Origin: Falsihalocynthiibacter halioticoli
GTDB lineage: Bacteria > Pseudomonadota > Alphaproteobacteria > Rhodobacterales > Rhodobacteraceae
Assembly (NCBI RefSeq): GCF_025802015.1
Contig: NZ_JAOYFC010000001.1
Location: 310,001-374,000, forward strand
Direction of reading: 5' to 3'
Length of the DNA stretch: 64,000 nt
Shown here: positions 1-9,000 of the stretch, one piece after another
Position numbering within the stretch: the stretch's first letter is position 1
Layout: every line of letters begins with the position of its first letter
Made by a program: the position numbers and the translations under genes
Notes under the pieces: model-generated
Told to the model about the DNA's origin: nothing
The model's database searches: none
Seen by the model: the letters and a program-made list of their open reading frames with translations, nothing else

Positions 1-142
1 AGAGGTATCTTTTCCATAGTGCCTTGTGAAAATTGAAGTGGTTGGCAACATCCTGCTGTTAACTCAACCTTGGGGCACGAAGTCAATAGCAACCGCACCA
101 ATAGTCGCCGATTAACCGGAATTCCGCGTGTATTCGCTTATT

Positions 143-175
143 TGGCCGCCACGTATCCAACGAACGCGGCGGCCA
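143..175 (-). terminator. Hairpin downstream of the VOC gene, possible terminator
   Basis: Perfect 8-bp inverted repeat (TGGCCGCC at 143-150, GGCGGCCA at 168-175) lying 11 nt beyond the stop codon of the minus-strand VOC gene. No T-tract follows on the minus strand, so a Rho-independent terminator is only suggested by position. Nothing else is recognisable in bases 1-185. Confidence 0.3.
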
Positions 176-185
176 GCACGCGCGG

Positions 186-569
186 CTAGTCGTATTCGAC
201 GACCTCAAACTCAATTCCATCATGGTCGTGGAAGTAAAACCGACGCCCCGGCTCGTAATCAGCGTGGCTTCCCGGAATCAATCCGGCCTGTTTGACACGT
301 TCCTCAGCCGTGTCGAGGTCATCAACGACAACTGCGATGTGGTTCAATCCGTTGACGCGTTCGTAGTTGTCTTTGGAATGGGGAAGTGTTTGTTTTGGCT
401 GGTATAGTGCGAGGTAGCTGTTATCGCCGCCAACATGGATCGAATAGCCGTCGTGAATAGAAGCGCCCTCCCAGCGGATTTTCCAACCAAAGAGTTCCCC
501 AAGAAGCGCCGCAGTTTTCTGGGCATTAGAGACGGTAAGGTTTGTGTGTTCGAGAATTGCCTGTGACAT
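186..569 (-). CDS. VOC family protein (glyoxalase/bleomycin-resistance fold)
   Basis: 127 aa, a normal length for a single vicinal-oxygen-chelate protein. It shows the two beta-alpha-beta-beta-beta halves of the fold: an N-terminal half opening with LEHTNLTVSN (His8, usual metal-ligand position) and a second half starting with NHIAVVVDDL and ending with IEFEVVEYD, where the last Glu is the usual ligand. Members include glyoxalase I, extradiol dioxygenases and antibiotic-binding proteins; the substrate cannot be read from the sequence. The start is supported by AAAGGA upstream. Transcribed divergently from the ETF-QO gene. Its promoter has a SoxR-type operator (602-632), so a role in redox-cycling or electrophile stress is likely by inference. 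Confidence 0.88.
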   Translation of the reverse strand: MSQAILEHTNLTVSNAQKTAALLGELFGWKIRWEGASIHDGYSIHVGGDNSYLALYQPKQTLPHSKDNYERVNGLNHIAVVVDDLDTAEERVKQAGLIPGSHADYEPGRRFYFHDHDGIEFEVVEYD

Positions 570-601
570 TGTTTGGTCCTTTAAATTTTGAATGTTTGTC
601 C

Positions 602-632
602 TGTGTAATTCCTCAAGTTAACTTGAGGTCAA
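602..632 (-). promoter_or_regulatory. SoxR-type operator inside the VOC gene promoter
   Basis: A perfect 18-bp palindrome, CCTCAAGTTAACTTGAGG, occupies 611-628. On the minus strand it lies between a -35 TTGACC (627-632) and a -10 TACACA (602-607) separated by exactly 19 bp. The overlong spacer with the palindrome in the middle is the architecture of MerR/SoxR-activated promoters, and the palindrome matches my recollection of the E. coli soxS SoxR site. The VOC start codon is 33 nt downstream of the -10. No soxR gene is in the window; it may lie just left of base 1. Confidence 0.82.
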
Positions 633-787
633 GGGCTGTTTTCGGAGTTCTGCCTCTGTTTTTCGGTTTAAATTCTGGTGAAACAGCAAACTAACGCGGT
701 GTCGTGATTGACCCCTTTTGCCCATATCGGATAACGAGTGGAGCGGAGAGCGAGCTTTGATATGCGCAGGGCGCGAAAGGGTTAGGG

Positions 788-2440
788 ATGACTTCACCTG
801 AACGGGAATCGATGGAATACGATGTTGTGATTGTTGGGGCGGGGCCTGCTGGCCTCTCTGCGGCAATCCGGCTCAAACAGTTGGACGCTAACCTTGAGGT
901 GGTTGTCCTTGAAAAAGGCAGCGAAGTTGGCGCGCATATTCTATCCGGTGCGGTGCTTGATCCTTCTGGTCTGGATGCTTTGATCCCTGATTGGAAAGAG
1001 AAGGGCGCACCGATCAACGTGCCAGTTCGCAAGGACAACTTCTTGTTCCTCGGGCCAGCAGGACATGTTCGCGTTCCGAATTTCCCGATGCCGCCATTGA
1101 TGAGCAATCACGGCAATTACATCGTGTCTATGGCGAACGTCTGTCGCTGGATGGCTGAACAAGCTGAAGAGCTTGGTGTTGAGGTCTTCCCTGGCATGGC
1201 CTGTTCTGAATTGATCTATGGCGAGAACGGTGAGGTTGCGGGCGTTGTGGCCGGTGAATTCGGCAAGAACCCTGACGGTACACCAGGCCCGGGATATGAA
1301 CCGGGCATGGAACTTCGCGGCAAATACGTGTTCCTCTCTGAAGGTGTGCGTGGGAGCTTGTCAAAAGAGGTGATCGCCAAGTTCGATCTGGGCAAAGATT
1401 CGGATGTCCAGAAATACGGTCTCGGCATGAAAGAGATCTGGGAGATCGACCCTGCGAAGCACAAAGAGGGCACTGTTACCCATACGATGGGCTGGCCTCT
1501 TGGCAAAAACGCTGGTGGTGGGTCATTCATTTATCACCTTGAAAACAATCAGGTCTTCGTCGGGTTCGTTGTGCACCTGAACTACAAGAACCCGTATCTT
1601 TTCCCTTACATGGAATTCCAGCGCTTTAAGCATCATCCCGAAATTGCCAAGCTGCTCGAAGGCGGCAAACGCGTTGCCTATGGCGCGCGCGCAATTTCCG
1701 AGGGGGGCTATCAATCCATGCCTAAAGCGGTGTTCCCGGGTGGGGCGCTCTTGGGCTGTTCGGTCGGGCTTGTGAACGTGCCGCGGATTAAGGGCAATCA
1801 TAACGCCATGTTCTCTGGTAAGTTTGCTGCCGAGGCCGCCTATGAGGCGATCAAAGAGGGTCGTGCGGGTGATGAGCTTGGGGCCTATGAAACCGAATTG
1901 AAAACTGGTGTTGTCGCCAAAGATCTTAAGCGTGTGCGCAACGTGAAACCGCTTTGGTCCAAGCTCGGTCTTACGGCGTCGTTGGCGCTGGGCGGGTTTG
2001 ATATGTGGACGAATAACCTCTTTGGTATTTCGCTCTTCGGAACGCTCAAACACGGTAAGTCAGACGCGGAATCAACAGGTTATGCCGCGGATTACAAAGA
2101 GATCGACTATCCGAAACCCGATGGCGTTTTGTCGTTTGATCGCCTAACCAACGTGAGTTTCTCGGCCACGAACCACGAGGAAGAGCAGCCCTGTCACTTG
2201 AAGCTGGCTGATCCAACGATCCCGATTAACGTGAACCTGCCGAAATATGACGAGCCAGCACAGCGGTATTGTCCCGCAGGTGTTTACGAGGTCATTCAGG
2301 AAGCCGGATCAGAGCCGCGTTTTCAGATCAACTTCCAGAACTGCGTGCATTGCAAAACCTGTGATATCAAGGACCCGAGCCAGAATATCACATGGGTTAC
2401 GCCGCAGGGTGGCGATGGGCCGAATTATCCAAATATGTAA
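788..2440 (+). CDS. Electron-transfer flavoprotein-ubiquinone oxidoreductase (ETF-QO)
   Basis: 550 aa, full length. It passes electrons from reduced ETF (fatty-acid and amino-acid oxidation, dimethylglycine/sarcosine dehydrogenation) to ubiquinone at the inner membrane. The N-terminus has the dinucleotide-binding signature VVIVGAGPAGLSAAIRL (residues 13-29) for FAD. The C-terminus carries the ferredoxin-like cluster ligands: one Cys in RYCPAGVYE, then CVHCKTC, giving the four cysteines of the single 4Fe-4S cluster. ATG at 788 is preceded by TTAGGG. The etfAB genes are not in the window. A GC-rich hairpin follows the stop codon. Confidence 0.97.
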   Translation: MTSPERESMEYDVVIVGAGPAGLSAAIRLKQLDANLEVVVLEKGSEVGAHILSGAVLDPSGLDALIPDWKEKGAPINVPVRKDNFLFLGPAGHVRVPNFPMPPLMSNHGNYIVSMANVCRWMAEQAEELGVEVFPGMACSELIYGENGEVAGVVAGEFGKNPDGTPGPGYEPGMELRGKYVFLSEGVRGSLSKEVIAKFDLGKDSDVQKYGLGMKEIWEIDPAKHKEGTVTHTMGWPLGKNAGGGSFIYHLENNQVFVGFVVHLNYKNPYLFPYMEFQRFKHHPEIAKLLEGGKRVAYGARAISEGGYQSMPKAVFPGGALLGCSVGLVNVPRIKGNHNAMFSGKFAAEAAYEAIKEGRAGDELGAYETELKTGVVAKDLKRVRNVKPLWSKLGLTASLALGGFDMWTNNLFGISLFGTLKHGKSDAESTGYAADYKEIDYPKPDGVLSFDRLTNVSFSATNHEEEQPCHLKLADPTIPINVNLPKYDEPAQRYCPAGVYEVIQEAGSEPRFQINFQNCVHCKTCDIKDPSQNITWVTPQGGDGPNYPNM

Positions 2441-2449
2441 CAAACACGT

Positions 2450-2477
2450 GCGGGGGAGGCTGAATGGCTGCCCCCGC
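2450..2477 (+). terminator. GC-rich hairpin after the ETF-QO gene
   Basis: GCGGGGG (2450-2456) pairs with CCCCCGC (2471-2477), extended by three inner pairs (2458-2460 with 2467-2469) around a 6-nt loop TGAATG. It begins 9 nt after the ETF-QO stop. There is no T-run afterwards, so it could be a weak terminator, an mRNA-stabilising stem or an attenuator. The loop contains the ATG at 2464, which argues against that codon starting the next gene. Confidence 0.5.
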
Positions 2478-2541
2478 ATTGCGTTGGGGGCTGCAAGTGA
2501 CTAGTTTACCTGCAACTGTATATTTATTGAGGCCTCACGTT

Positions 2542-4233
2542 TTGTCTAATTCCCTCTTGCGGTCGTTTGCCCTTTCCGCGCTGTGCCTGTTTCCGTCGCT
2601 TCCCGCGAGTTCCGAGGGGTTTGTTGGGGCCTACCTTGCTGGCCAAAGCGCGCGTTTCTCAGCAGATTTTGAAGCCTCCGCGCTTTACTACACGCGCGCA
2701 CTGGCGCTTGACCCGACCAACGCTCACCTGATGAACGTGGCTAGTGCAGCCTATGTTTCCAAAGGGGACTTGGCCTCGGCGGTGCCAATTGCCCGCTCGC
2801 TCGATCAAACCGGAACTGATAATCTGATCGCGAACATTGTGCTTGCGTCCAACGATATCATTGAGGGCGATTACGCTGCGGTGACCAAACGCCTTGAGGC
2901 TGGCGGCGAAGTTGGCCCGATTGCAACAGAGTTGCTCGCGGCATGGGCGGCGATTGGCGAAGGCAAAATGTCTCGTGCGCTTGAGCTTTTTGACGAGATG
3001 GCATTAGAGCCCGGGCTTGGCGGTATTGCTGCATTCCACAAGGCGCTCGCGCTTGGCTCCGTTGGAGATTTTGAAGGCGCCGAAGCCATACTAAGCAACT
3101 CTCAAGGCACCAATCTTGAACACACGCGCCTGAGCCTCATTGCGCATTTGCAGGTTTTGAGCCAGCTCGAACGCAATCAGGACGCGCTTGATATCCTCAA
3201 GCTGTTCTATGGCGACGGCGATGTTGATCCGGAGTTCTCCGCAATCAAGGAAAAGCTGGAAGCGGGTGAAACTGTGCCGTTTACCGCTGCACGCAATCCA
3301 AGAGAGGGTGCCGCGCAGTCGTTCTTTACGTTGGCAGAGATTTTCGCACAGGAAGCCGCGCCCGATCATACGATCCTCTATTCCCGCGCGGCGGAGTTCC
3401 TTAACCCTGAGCATTTGCCTGCATTGCTTCTAACGGCGGGGCTTCTAGAGGAGCTTGAGCAATACGAGCTTGCCAATGCAGCCTATGCGAAAGTGCCCGA
3501 AGGCAGCGTTGTGTACCATGTTGCGGAAATGGGTCGTTCGGAGACTCTGCGCAAAGCAGGAAAGCCGGACGAAGCGATTGAGGTTCTGACAGCACTTGCT
3601 GATGAATATCCAACCTTGCCGTCCGTTAGTATCGCGCTTGGCGATCTATATCGAAGCGAGGAGCGTTACGCCGAAGCGGCCGAGGCTTATGATGCGGCTT
3701 TGGCGTTGTTCCCTGATGACCTGCCTGGAACGTGGTTCATCTATTATTCGCGCGGTATTTGTTACGAGCGGTTGGATGAATGGGAAAAGGCCGAGGCGGA
3801 TTTCCGCAAGGCGCTGAGCTTTAACGAAAACCAGCCACAAGTCTTGAATTATCTTGGTTACTCCATGGTTGAGAAGAATATCAATCTTGATGAAGCGCTG
3901 GAGATGATCGAAACAGCCGTCGCAGCGCGCCCACGCGATGGGTACATCATCGATTCTCTTGCATGGGTTTACTACAAACTCGGCCGTTTCGAAGATGCTG
4001 TCGCCCCAATGGAAAAGGCTGCTGTGCTTGAGCCGCTCGACCCGATTGTGAGCGATCATCTTGGCGATGTTCTATGGATGGTCGGACGCAAGAACGAGGC
4101 TAGCTTCCAATGGCGCCGCGCTTTGTCGCTTGAGCCGGAAGAAGAGGAAGCCGATCGGATTCGCCGCAAGCTTGAGGTCGGACTTGACGTTGTGCTTGAA
4201 GAAGAAGCGCTTGAGACTGACAAAACCCAATAG
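2542..4233 (+). CDS. Exported tetratricopeptide-repeat protein
   Basis: 563 aa from the TTG at 2542, which has TGAGG nine bases upstream and gives a clear signal peptide (MSNSLLRSFALSALCLFPSL, then a PASS-like cleavage region). An in-frame ATG at 2464 lies in the loop of a GC-rich hairpin and would put 26 unlikely residues before the signal peptide. The mature protein is mostly TPR helices, for example YAEAAEAYDAALALFPDD and WEKAEADFRKALSFNENQPQ, ending in an acidic tail. TPR proteins are periplasmic scaffolds; no enzyme motif is visible. It sits 5 nt before ispE and is probably cotranscribed; this TPR-ispE pairing looks typical of Rhodobacterales, from memory. Confidence 0.85.
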   Translation: MSNSLLRSFALSALCLFPSLPASSEGFVGAYLAGQSARFSADFEASALYYTRALALDPTNAHLMNVASAAYVSKGDLASAVPIARSLDQTGTDNLIANIVLASNDIIEGDYAAVTKRLEAGGEVGPIATELLAAWAAIGEGKMSRALELFDEMALEPGLGGIAAFHKALALGSVGDFEGAEAILSNSQGTNLEHTRLSLIAHLQVLSQLERNQDALDILKLFYGDGDVDPEFSAIKEKLEAGETVPFTAARNPREGAAQSFFTLAEIFAQEAAPDHTILYSRAAEFLNPEHLPALLLTAGLLEELEQYELANAAYAKVPEGSVVYHVAEMGRSETLRKAGKPDEAIEVLTALADEYPTLPSVSIALGDLYRSEERYAEAAEAYDAALALFPDDLPGTWFIYYSRGICYERLDEWEKAEADFRKALSFNENQPQVLNYLGYSMVEKNINLDEALEMIETAVAARPRDGYIIDSLAWVYYKLGRFEDAVAPMEKAAVLEPLDPIVSDHLGDVLWMVGRKNEASFQWRRALSLEPEEEEADRIRRKLEVGLDVVLEEEALETDKTQ

Positions 4234-4238
4234 CGCCG

Positions 4239-5057
4239 ATGCTCGCCCCTGCTAAAATCAACCTGTCGCTTCATGTAACGGGCAAACGATCCGACGGGTA
4301 TCATCTGCTTGATAGCCTTGTCGTATTTGCTGATGTCGGCGATCAGATCGACGTGCAGCCAGCGGACAACATCTCGCTTCGGATTGCCGGACCGGAGGCT
4401 GGCGGTTTGGAGGCGGAGGCTGACAATCTCGTTCTGCGTGCTGCAAGACTTATGCAGAACAAAGGACAGGGTGCCGCGATCACGCTTACGAAAAACCTGC
4501 CTGTTTCTTCGGGTATTGGTGGCGGATCAAGCGATGCGGCCACCACTATTTCTGCTTTGGCCGGACTCTGGGAATGTTCACTGCCCCGGCCCGAGGATGT
4601 GGTGGGGTTGGGTGCGGATGTTCCTGTTTGTTTGGCGCAACGCCCAGCTCGGATGACAGGGATCGGCGAAGGCGTTGAGCCAGTCGCCGACTTGCCGGAT
4701 ATGGCGGTTGTTTTGGTCAATCCGCGCGTTTCCGTTTCGACGCCTGCGGTATTTGCTGCTTTGGAACGTCGTGAGAATTCGGCGATGGATTATGTGCCCA
4801 GCGGTATGGGCTACAGCGCGTTTTGTGAGTGGCTTGCCGCGCAGCGCAATGATCTTGAAGCGCCTGCATGCAGCCTCGTGCCCGAGATTAACGATGTTCT
4901 CGCCGCGCTCGAGGGCGCAGATTTTGCGCGCATGTCGGGCTCTGGCGCAACGTGTTTTGGACTATTTGAGACCTTGGAGCAGGCAAGTGCCGCGGCGCAA
5001 TCCATTTCCGCCGCGAAGCCAGATTGGTGGGTGAAAGCCGCCCGAGTTTTGCCCTAA
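4239..5057 (+). CDS. ispE: 4-diphosphocytidyl-2-C-methyl-D-erythritol kinase
   Basis: 272 aa cytoplasmic GHMP-family kinase that phosphorylates CDP-methylerythritol at the 2-hydroxyl in the MEP isoprenoid pathway. The N-terminus APAKINLSLHVTGKRSDGYH is the typical IspE start with the catalytic Lys in AKINL. The ATP-binding glycine loop is LPVSSGIGGGSSDAATT (about residues 87-103), and the C-terminal ARMSGSGATCFGLF is the third GHMP motif. The ATG is 5 nt after the TPR gene stop. The stop codon overlaps that of the convergent cobO. ispH, the last MEP enzyme, is also in this window (33132-34079). Confidence 0.97.
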   Translation: MLAPAKINLSLHVTGKRSDGYHLLDSLVVFADVGDQIDVQPADNISLRIAGPEAGGLEAEADNLVLRAARLMQNKGQGAAITLTKNLPVSSGIGGGSSDAATTISALAGLWECSLPRPEDVVGLGADVPVCLAQRPARMTGIGEGVEPVADLPDMAVVLVNPRVSVSTPAVFAALERRENSAMDYVPSGMGYSAFCEWLAAQRNDLEAPACSLVPEINDVLAALEGADFARMSGSGATCFGLFETLEQASAAAQSISAAKPDWWVKAARVLP

Positions 5058-5662
5058 AACTCGACGCCGATCTGCGCTTTGATGCCAGAACGGAAAGGAT
5101 GTTTCACAAGCTCCATTTCTGTGACGAGATCAGCCGCTTCAATCAATTCGTCCTTGGCGTTGCGCCCCGTCAAAACGACGTGGGTCATTTCGGGCTTTTC
5201 GCTTTGAAGGAAGGCGACCACTTCGTTCACATCGATATAGTCATAGCGGATTGCGATGTTGATCTCGTCCAATAGCACCATCTTGTTTTCAGGGTCGCGG
5301 ATAAGCTCTTTTGCTTTTTCCCATGCCGCAGTCGCCATCTCGATATCGCGCGACTTATCTTGGGTCTCCCATGTAAAGCCTTCGCCCATCGTGTGAAACT
5401 CGCAAACATCCGAGAACTTTCCAATGATCAGATCACGCTCGCCTGTGCTCATGCCGCCTTTGATAAACTGAACCACGGCGCATTTCATATCGTGCGCGAT
5501 GCAGCGAAAAATCATCCCAAAGGCCGCGCTGGACTTACCTTTGCCCTTCCCAGTGTGGACAATAATCAGGCCCTTTTTATCGGTCTTGGTGGCCATGATC
5601 TTGTCACGGGCGGCCTTTTTCTTGGCCATCTTCATGGCGTGGCGATCTGTGTCTTCGCTCAT
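5054..5662 (-). CDS. cobO: Cob(I)yrinic acid a,c-diamide adenosyltransferase
   Basis: 202 aa BtuR/CobO family ATP:corrinoid adenosyltransferase that adds the upper 5'-deoxyadenosyl ligand to Co(I). The P-loop HTGKGKGKSS is at about residues 36-45, followed by VVQFIKGG and VLLDEINIA (Walker B-like). I chose the ATG at 5662 because GGGAG lies upstream and the protein then starts MSEDTDRHAMKM, a usual CobO start; an in-frame ATG 90 nt further upstream lacks family similarity. It is separate from the riboswitch-controlled cobN operon, with a plus-strand lipoprotein gene in between. I see no B12 box in its own leader. Confidence 0.95.
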   Translation of the reverse strand: MSEDTDRHAMKMAKKKAARDKIMATKTDKKGLIIVHTGKGKGKSSAAFGMIFRCIAHDMKCAVVQFIKGGMSTGERDLIIGKFSDVCEFHTMGEGFTWETQDKSRDIEMATAAWEKAKELIRDPENKMVLLDEINIAIRYDYIDVNEVVAFLQSEKPEMTHVVLTGRNAKDELIEAADLVTEMELVKHPFRSGIKAQIGVEF

Positions 5663-5790
5663 GCTGCGCTCCCTTGGTTTCAACGCGATTTTGCGGTGCG
5701 TTGGCATGGGATGCAAGGGGAAAGCCGCGCGAGGTAAGGTTTCGTTAACCATGCGGCAGTAGCCTTCGAAGGTATAGAAGCGAGGTGCTG

Positions 5791-6096
5791 ATGCGGCAGA
5801 TTTTACTGGGACTGTTTGGCGTTTTATTGATTGCCGGTTGTGATAGCCCGCATCCCAAAATGATGGGTGTGAAGGCGCAGGAAATCACAGTTGAAGGCAG
5901 CACCTTCCGTGTCCGAACCAAAGGTGAGATCGCAGAGGCTATTCGCGTTGGTTTCGTACCGTTCTCGGAACATGCTCAGATACCGATGCGTGCCGTTGTT
6001 GCGATGGAAGAGGCAAGTGGATGTGACGTTGATCAGCGATCCGTAAAAGGCGATCCCGCACTCATCGTGGCGCGATTGAAATGCCCAAAATCCTAG
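5791..6096 (+). CDS. Small predicted lipoprotein of unknown function
   Basis: 101 aa. It starts with a lipoprotein signal peptide, MRQILLGLFGVLLIAGCDS, in which LIAGC is a good lipobox with Cys at about residue 17. ATG 5791 is preceded by GAGG with 5-nt spacing; a GTG two codons earlier is less likely. The mature part has two further Cys (CDVDQ and LKCPKS), possibly a disulfide. No domain recognised. It is convergent with cobN, sharing 4 nt at the stop codons. Its place between cobO and cobN does not by itself link it to cobalamin. Confidence 0.75.
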   Translation: MRQILLGLFGVLLIAGCDSPHPKMMGVKAQEITVEGSTFRVRTKGEIAEAIRVGFVPFSEHAQIPMRAVVAMEEASGCDVDQRSVKGDPALIVARLKCPKS

Positions 6097-9000
6097 TTTG
6101 GGGTGTTGCGAGCAAGCGTTTCAAGCAATGCACGTGCTGAATTGCTCCGCGGCATCCAAAGGCCTCGCTCAATTGCTTCGTTCAACCGCTCTGCGATTTC
6201 TTTTAAGGCGGGGGCGTTATGTTCTTCAATAAACGCGCGCACGTCCTCGTCCTCTAGAAACGCAGCGTGGACCGCATCGAAATGGTGGCCCTTAACTGCG
6301 CCCGTCGTTGCGGCAAAAGCGAACATGTAATCAACAGTTGCTGCCATCTCGAACGCGCCTTTATAGCCGTGGCGCATCACCCCTTCGATCCACTTTGGGT
6401 TAACCACACGGCTTCGCACGACACGGGCGATTTCCTCATCCAACGTGCGGATTACGGGCCGCTCCGGGCGGGAATGGTCGTTATGATAGATCGGGCGGTC
6501 TTGCCCTTGAAGGGTATTAATCGCGGCGGCTGCTCCGCCCTCGAATTGATAGTAATCATCGCTATCAAGCAGGTCGTGTTCGCGGTTGTCCTGGTTTTGT
6601 ACAATCGCTTCGGCCTGTTTCAGACGGCTTTCAAACTGCGGACGAGCGCGTGTTCCCTCGGCGTTCTTGCCATACGCATAGCTGCCCCATTCAAGATAGG
6701 CCTCGGCTAGGTCTGATTTGTCAGCCCAGAGATGTTCGTCGATCATTGCCTGAAGCCCTGCACCATATGCGCCCGGTTTAGAGCCGAATACGCGGTAGGC
6801 ACTTTGATCTCCCTCTGCCAAAAGGCGTGCACGGGCGGGGTTGAGGTCGGCCGGCTCATCGAGTTCCATCACGGCGCGCGCCGCACTATCAACAAGAGCA
6901 ATCAACTGCGGGAACGCATCGCGGAAGAATCCCGAAACGCGAAGGGTCACGTCAACGCGCGGTCGACCAAGTACGCCTTGCGGCAAAACCTCGAAGCCTG
7001 TGACGCGGCGGTTTGCGGCGTCCCAAGTGGGCTTTACCCCCATGAGCGCGAGGGCTTGGGCAATGTCGTCGCCGCCCGTACGCATATTGGCGGTTCCCCA
7101 TGCCGTAAGCAGTAGGGCGCGCGGCCAGTCGCCGTGGTCCTGTAGGTGTTTCTCAATGAGCAAGTTGGCCGATTTCCACCCGAGCGCCCAAGCGGTTGGC
7201 GTGGGCACCGCGCGGCTATCGACCGAGTAGAAATTGCGCCCCGTGGGAAGCGTATCAAGCCGCCCACGCGTTGGAGCGCCAGAAGGAGCAGGGGGCAAAA
7301 ACTTGCCGTTCAGTGCGGTCAAAAGCCCGCTCATTTCCGCAGGGCCGCAAGCGGCGACGCTCGGGCGAACATTGGTTTTTATGCCCTCAAGAACAGTGGT
7401 GCTTTTGGGGCCGGGGCAGGCTGCCTCACCGTCAATCAAAGCAGAGGCAAGCAGCTCTATCCGCTCGACAGTGTCTCCAAAACTGCGCCAAGCATCAGCT
7501 AACACTGAACCTAGCGCATCGGGTTTCGCGCTGTCCCATGTCGCGGCCATGTCGCAATTGAGCGGATCAAACCCAAGCGCAAGGTCATCCGCAATCGCGC
7601 GTTGAAGCGATGCATCCGCTCCTGTTCCATCACCGCGCGGCACGCGGACCAATGCCTGAACCAGATCGCGCTCCAGTCGCCCCGTCGGGCTTTCGCCGAA
7701 GATATGAAGCCCATCGCGGATTTGCGCTTCTTTCAACTCACAGAGGAAAGCGTCGAGCTTGGCCAGATCACTTTCCTCATCCTCACCCGAAAGCCCCGCA
7801 TCCTCGCCCAGTCCGGTGGCGCTGGTAAGGGTCAGAATTTCGCGCTTTAGATGTTTAATGCGGCGGGGATCAACGCCCGCTGCTTCATAATATTCATCCA
7901 CCAAAGCTTCGAGATCACGCAGCGGCCCATAGGATTCCGCACGGGTGAGCGGCGGTGTCAGGTGATCAACAATAACGGCCTGCGCGCGGCGCTTGGCCTG
8001 TGTTCCTTCGCCAGGATCGTTGACGATAAAAGGATAGATATGCGGCGTGGGGCCAAAGACGGCTTCGGGGAAGCACTCCTGCGAAAGTGCAACTGATTTG
8101 CCAGGGAGCCATTCAAGGTTGCCGTGCTTGCCCATGTGAACAATTGCCTGCGCGCGGAAGGTATGGCGCAGCCAGAAATAGAACGCGAGGTAGTTGTGCG
8201 GCGGCACGAGGTCTGGCGAATGGTAGGTGTCTTCTGGGTCGATGTTATAACCGCGTGCGGGCTGCACACCGACAACAACATTCCCGAATGTCAGCACCGA
8301 GAGCTTGAACCGCCCGCAATCAACTTCGCCCGCCTCGTAAAATGGATCGGCCTCTGGCTTGCCCCAACGCTCTTCGATCTGCGCACGAACCTCATGGGGC
8401 AGCGCACCATAGGAAATCTGGTAGTCCGCCATTGAGAGATCGACGCCGCCAGTTCGCACGCGTCGATCTGTAAGCCAGTTCGTCGGTCCGGCAAGAATGC
8501 GTTGCATCAGGTCGTCACTGTCTTCTGGAAGATCGCGGGTTGAGTATCCGGCCTCTGTTAGCGCGTTAAGAGTATTACAGGTCGCGGCGGGGGCATCTAG
8601 GCCAACTCCATTCGCGAGCCGACCGTCCTTGTTCGGATAGTTGGCCAAAACCAGCGCCACGCGGCGGTCTTTTGCGGCGGTTTTGCGCAGGTCGGCCCAA
8701 TTCGCGGCAAGGTCAGCGACGAAATCAATGCGGTCGCCTTGAGCGCGGTAACTGGCGATGGCGCATTCGGTAGCCTCATCGAAAAACGCTTCGCCCTTGA
8801 AGCTCACGGCGCGGGATAAGATGCGGCCGTCGACCTCTGGGAGGGCTACGTTCATCGCGATGTCACGCGCGGAAAGCCCGTTTGCGCCCTCGATCCACGA
8901 GGCTTCGCTGCTGGCGGAGAACACGATCTGAAACACGGGGGCTTCGTTTGCGGCGTCCATCTGGAAAGGATTGGTGGCCTGATCGTCGCCTTGATGAGGC

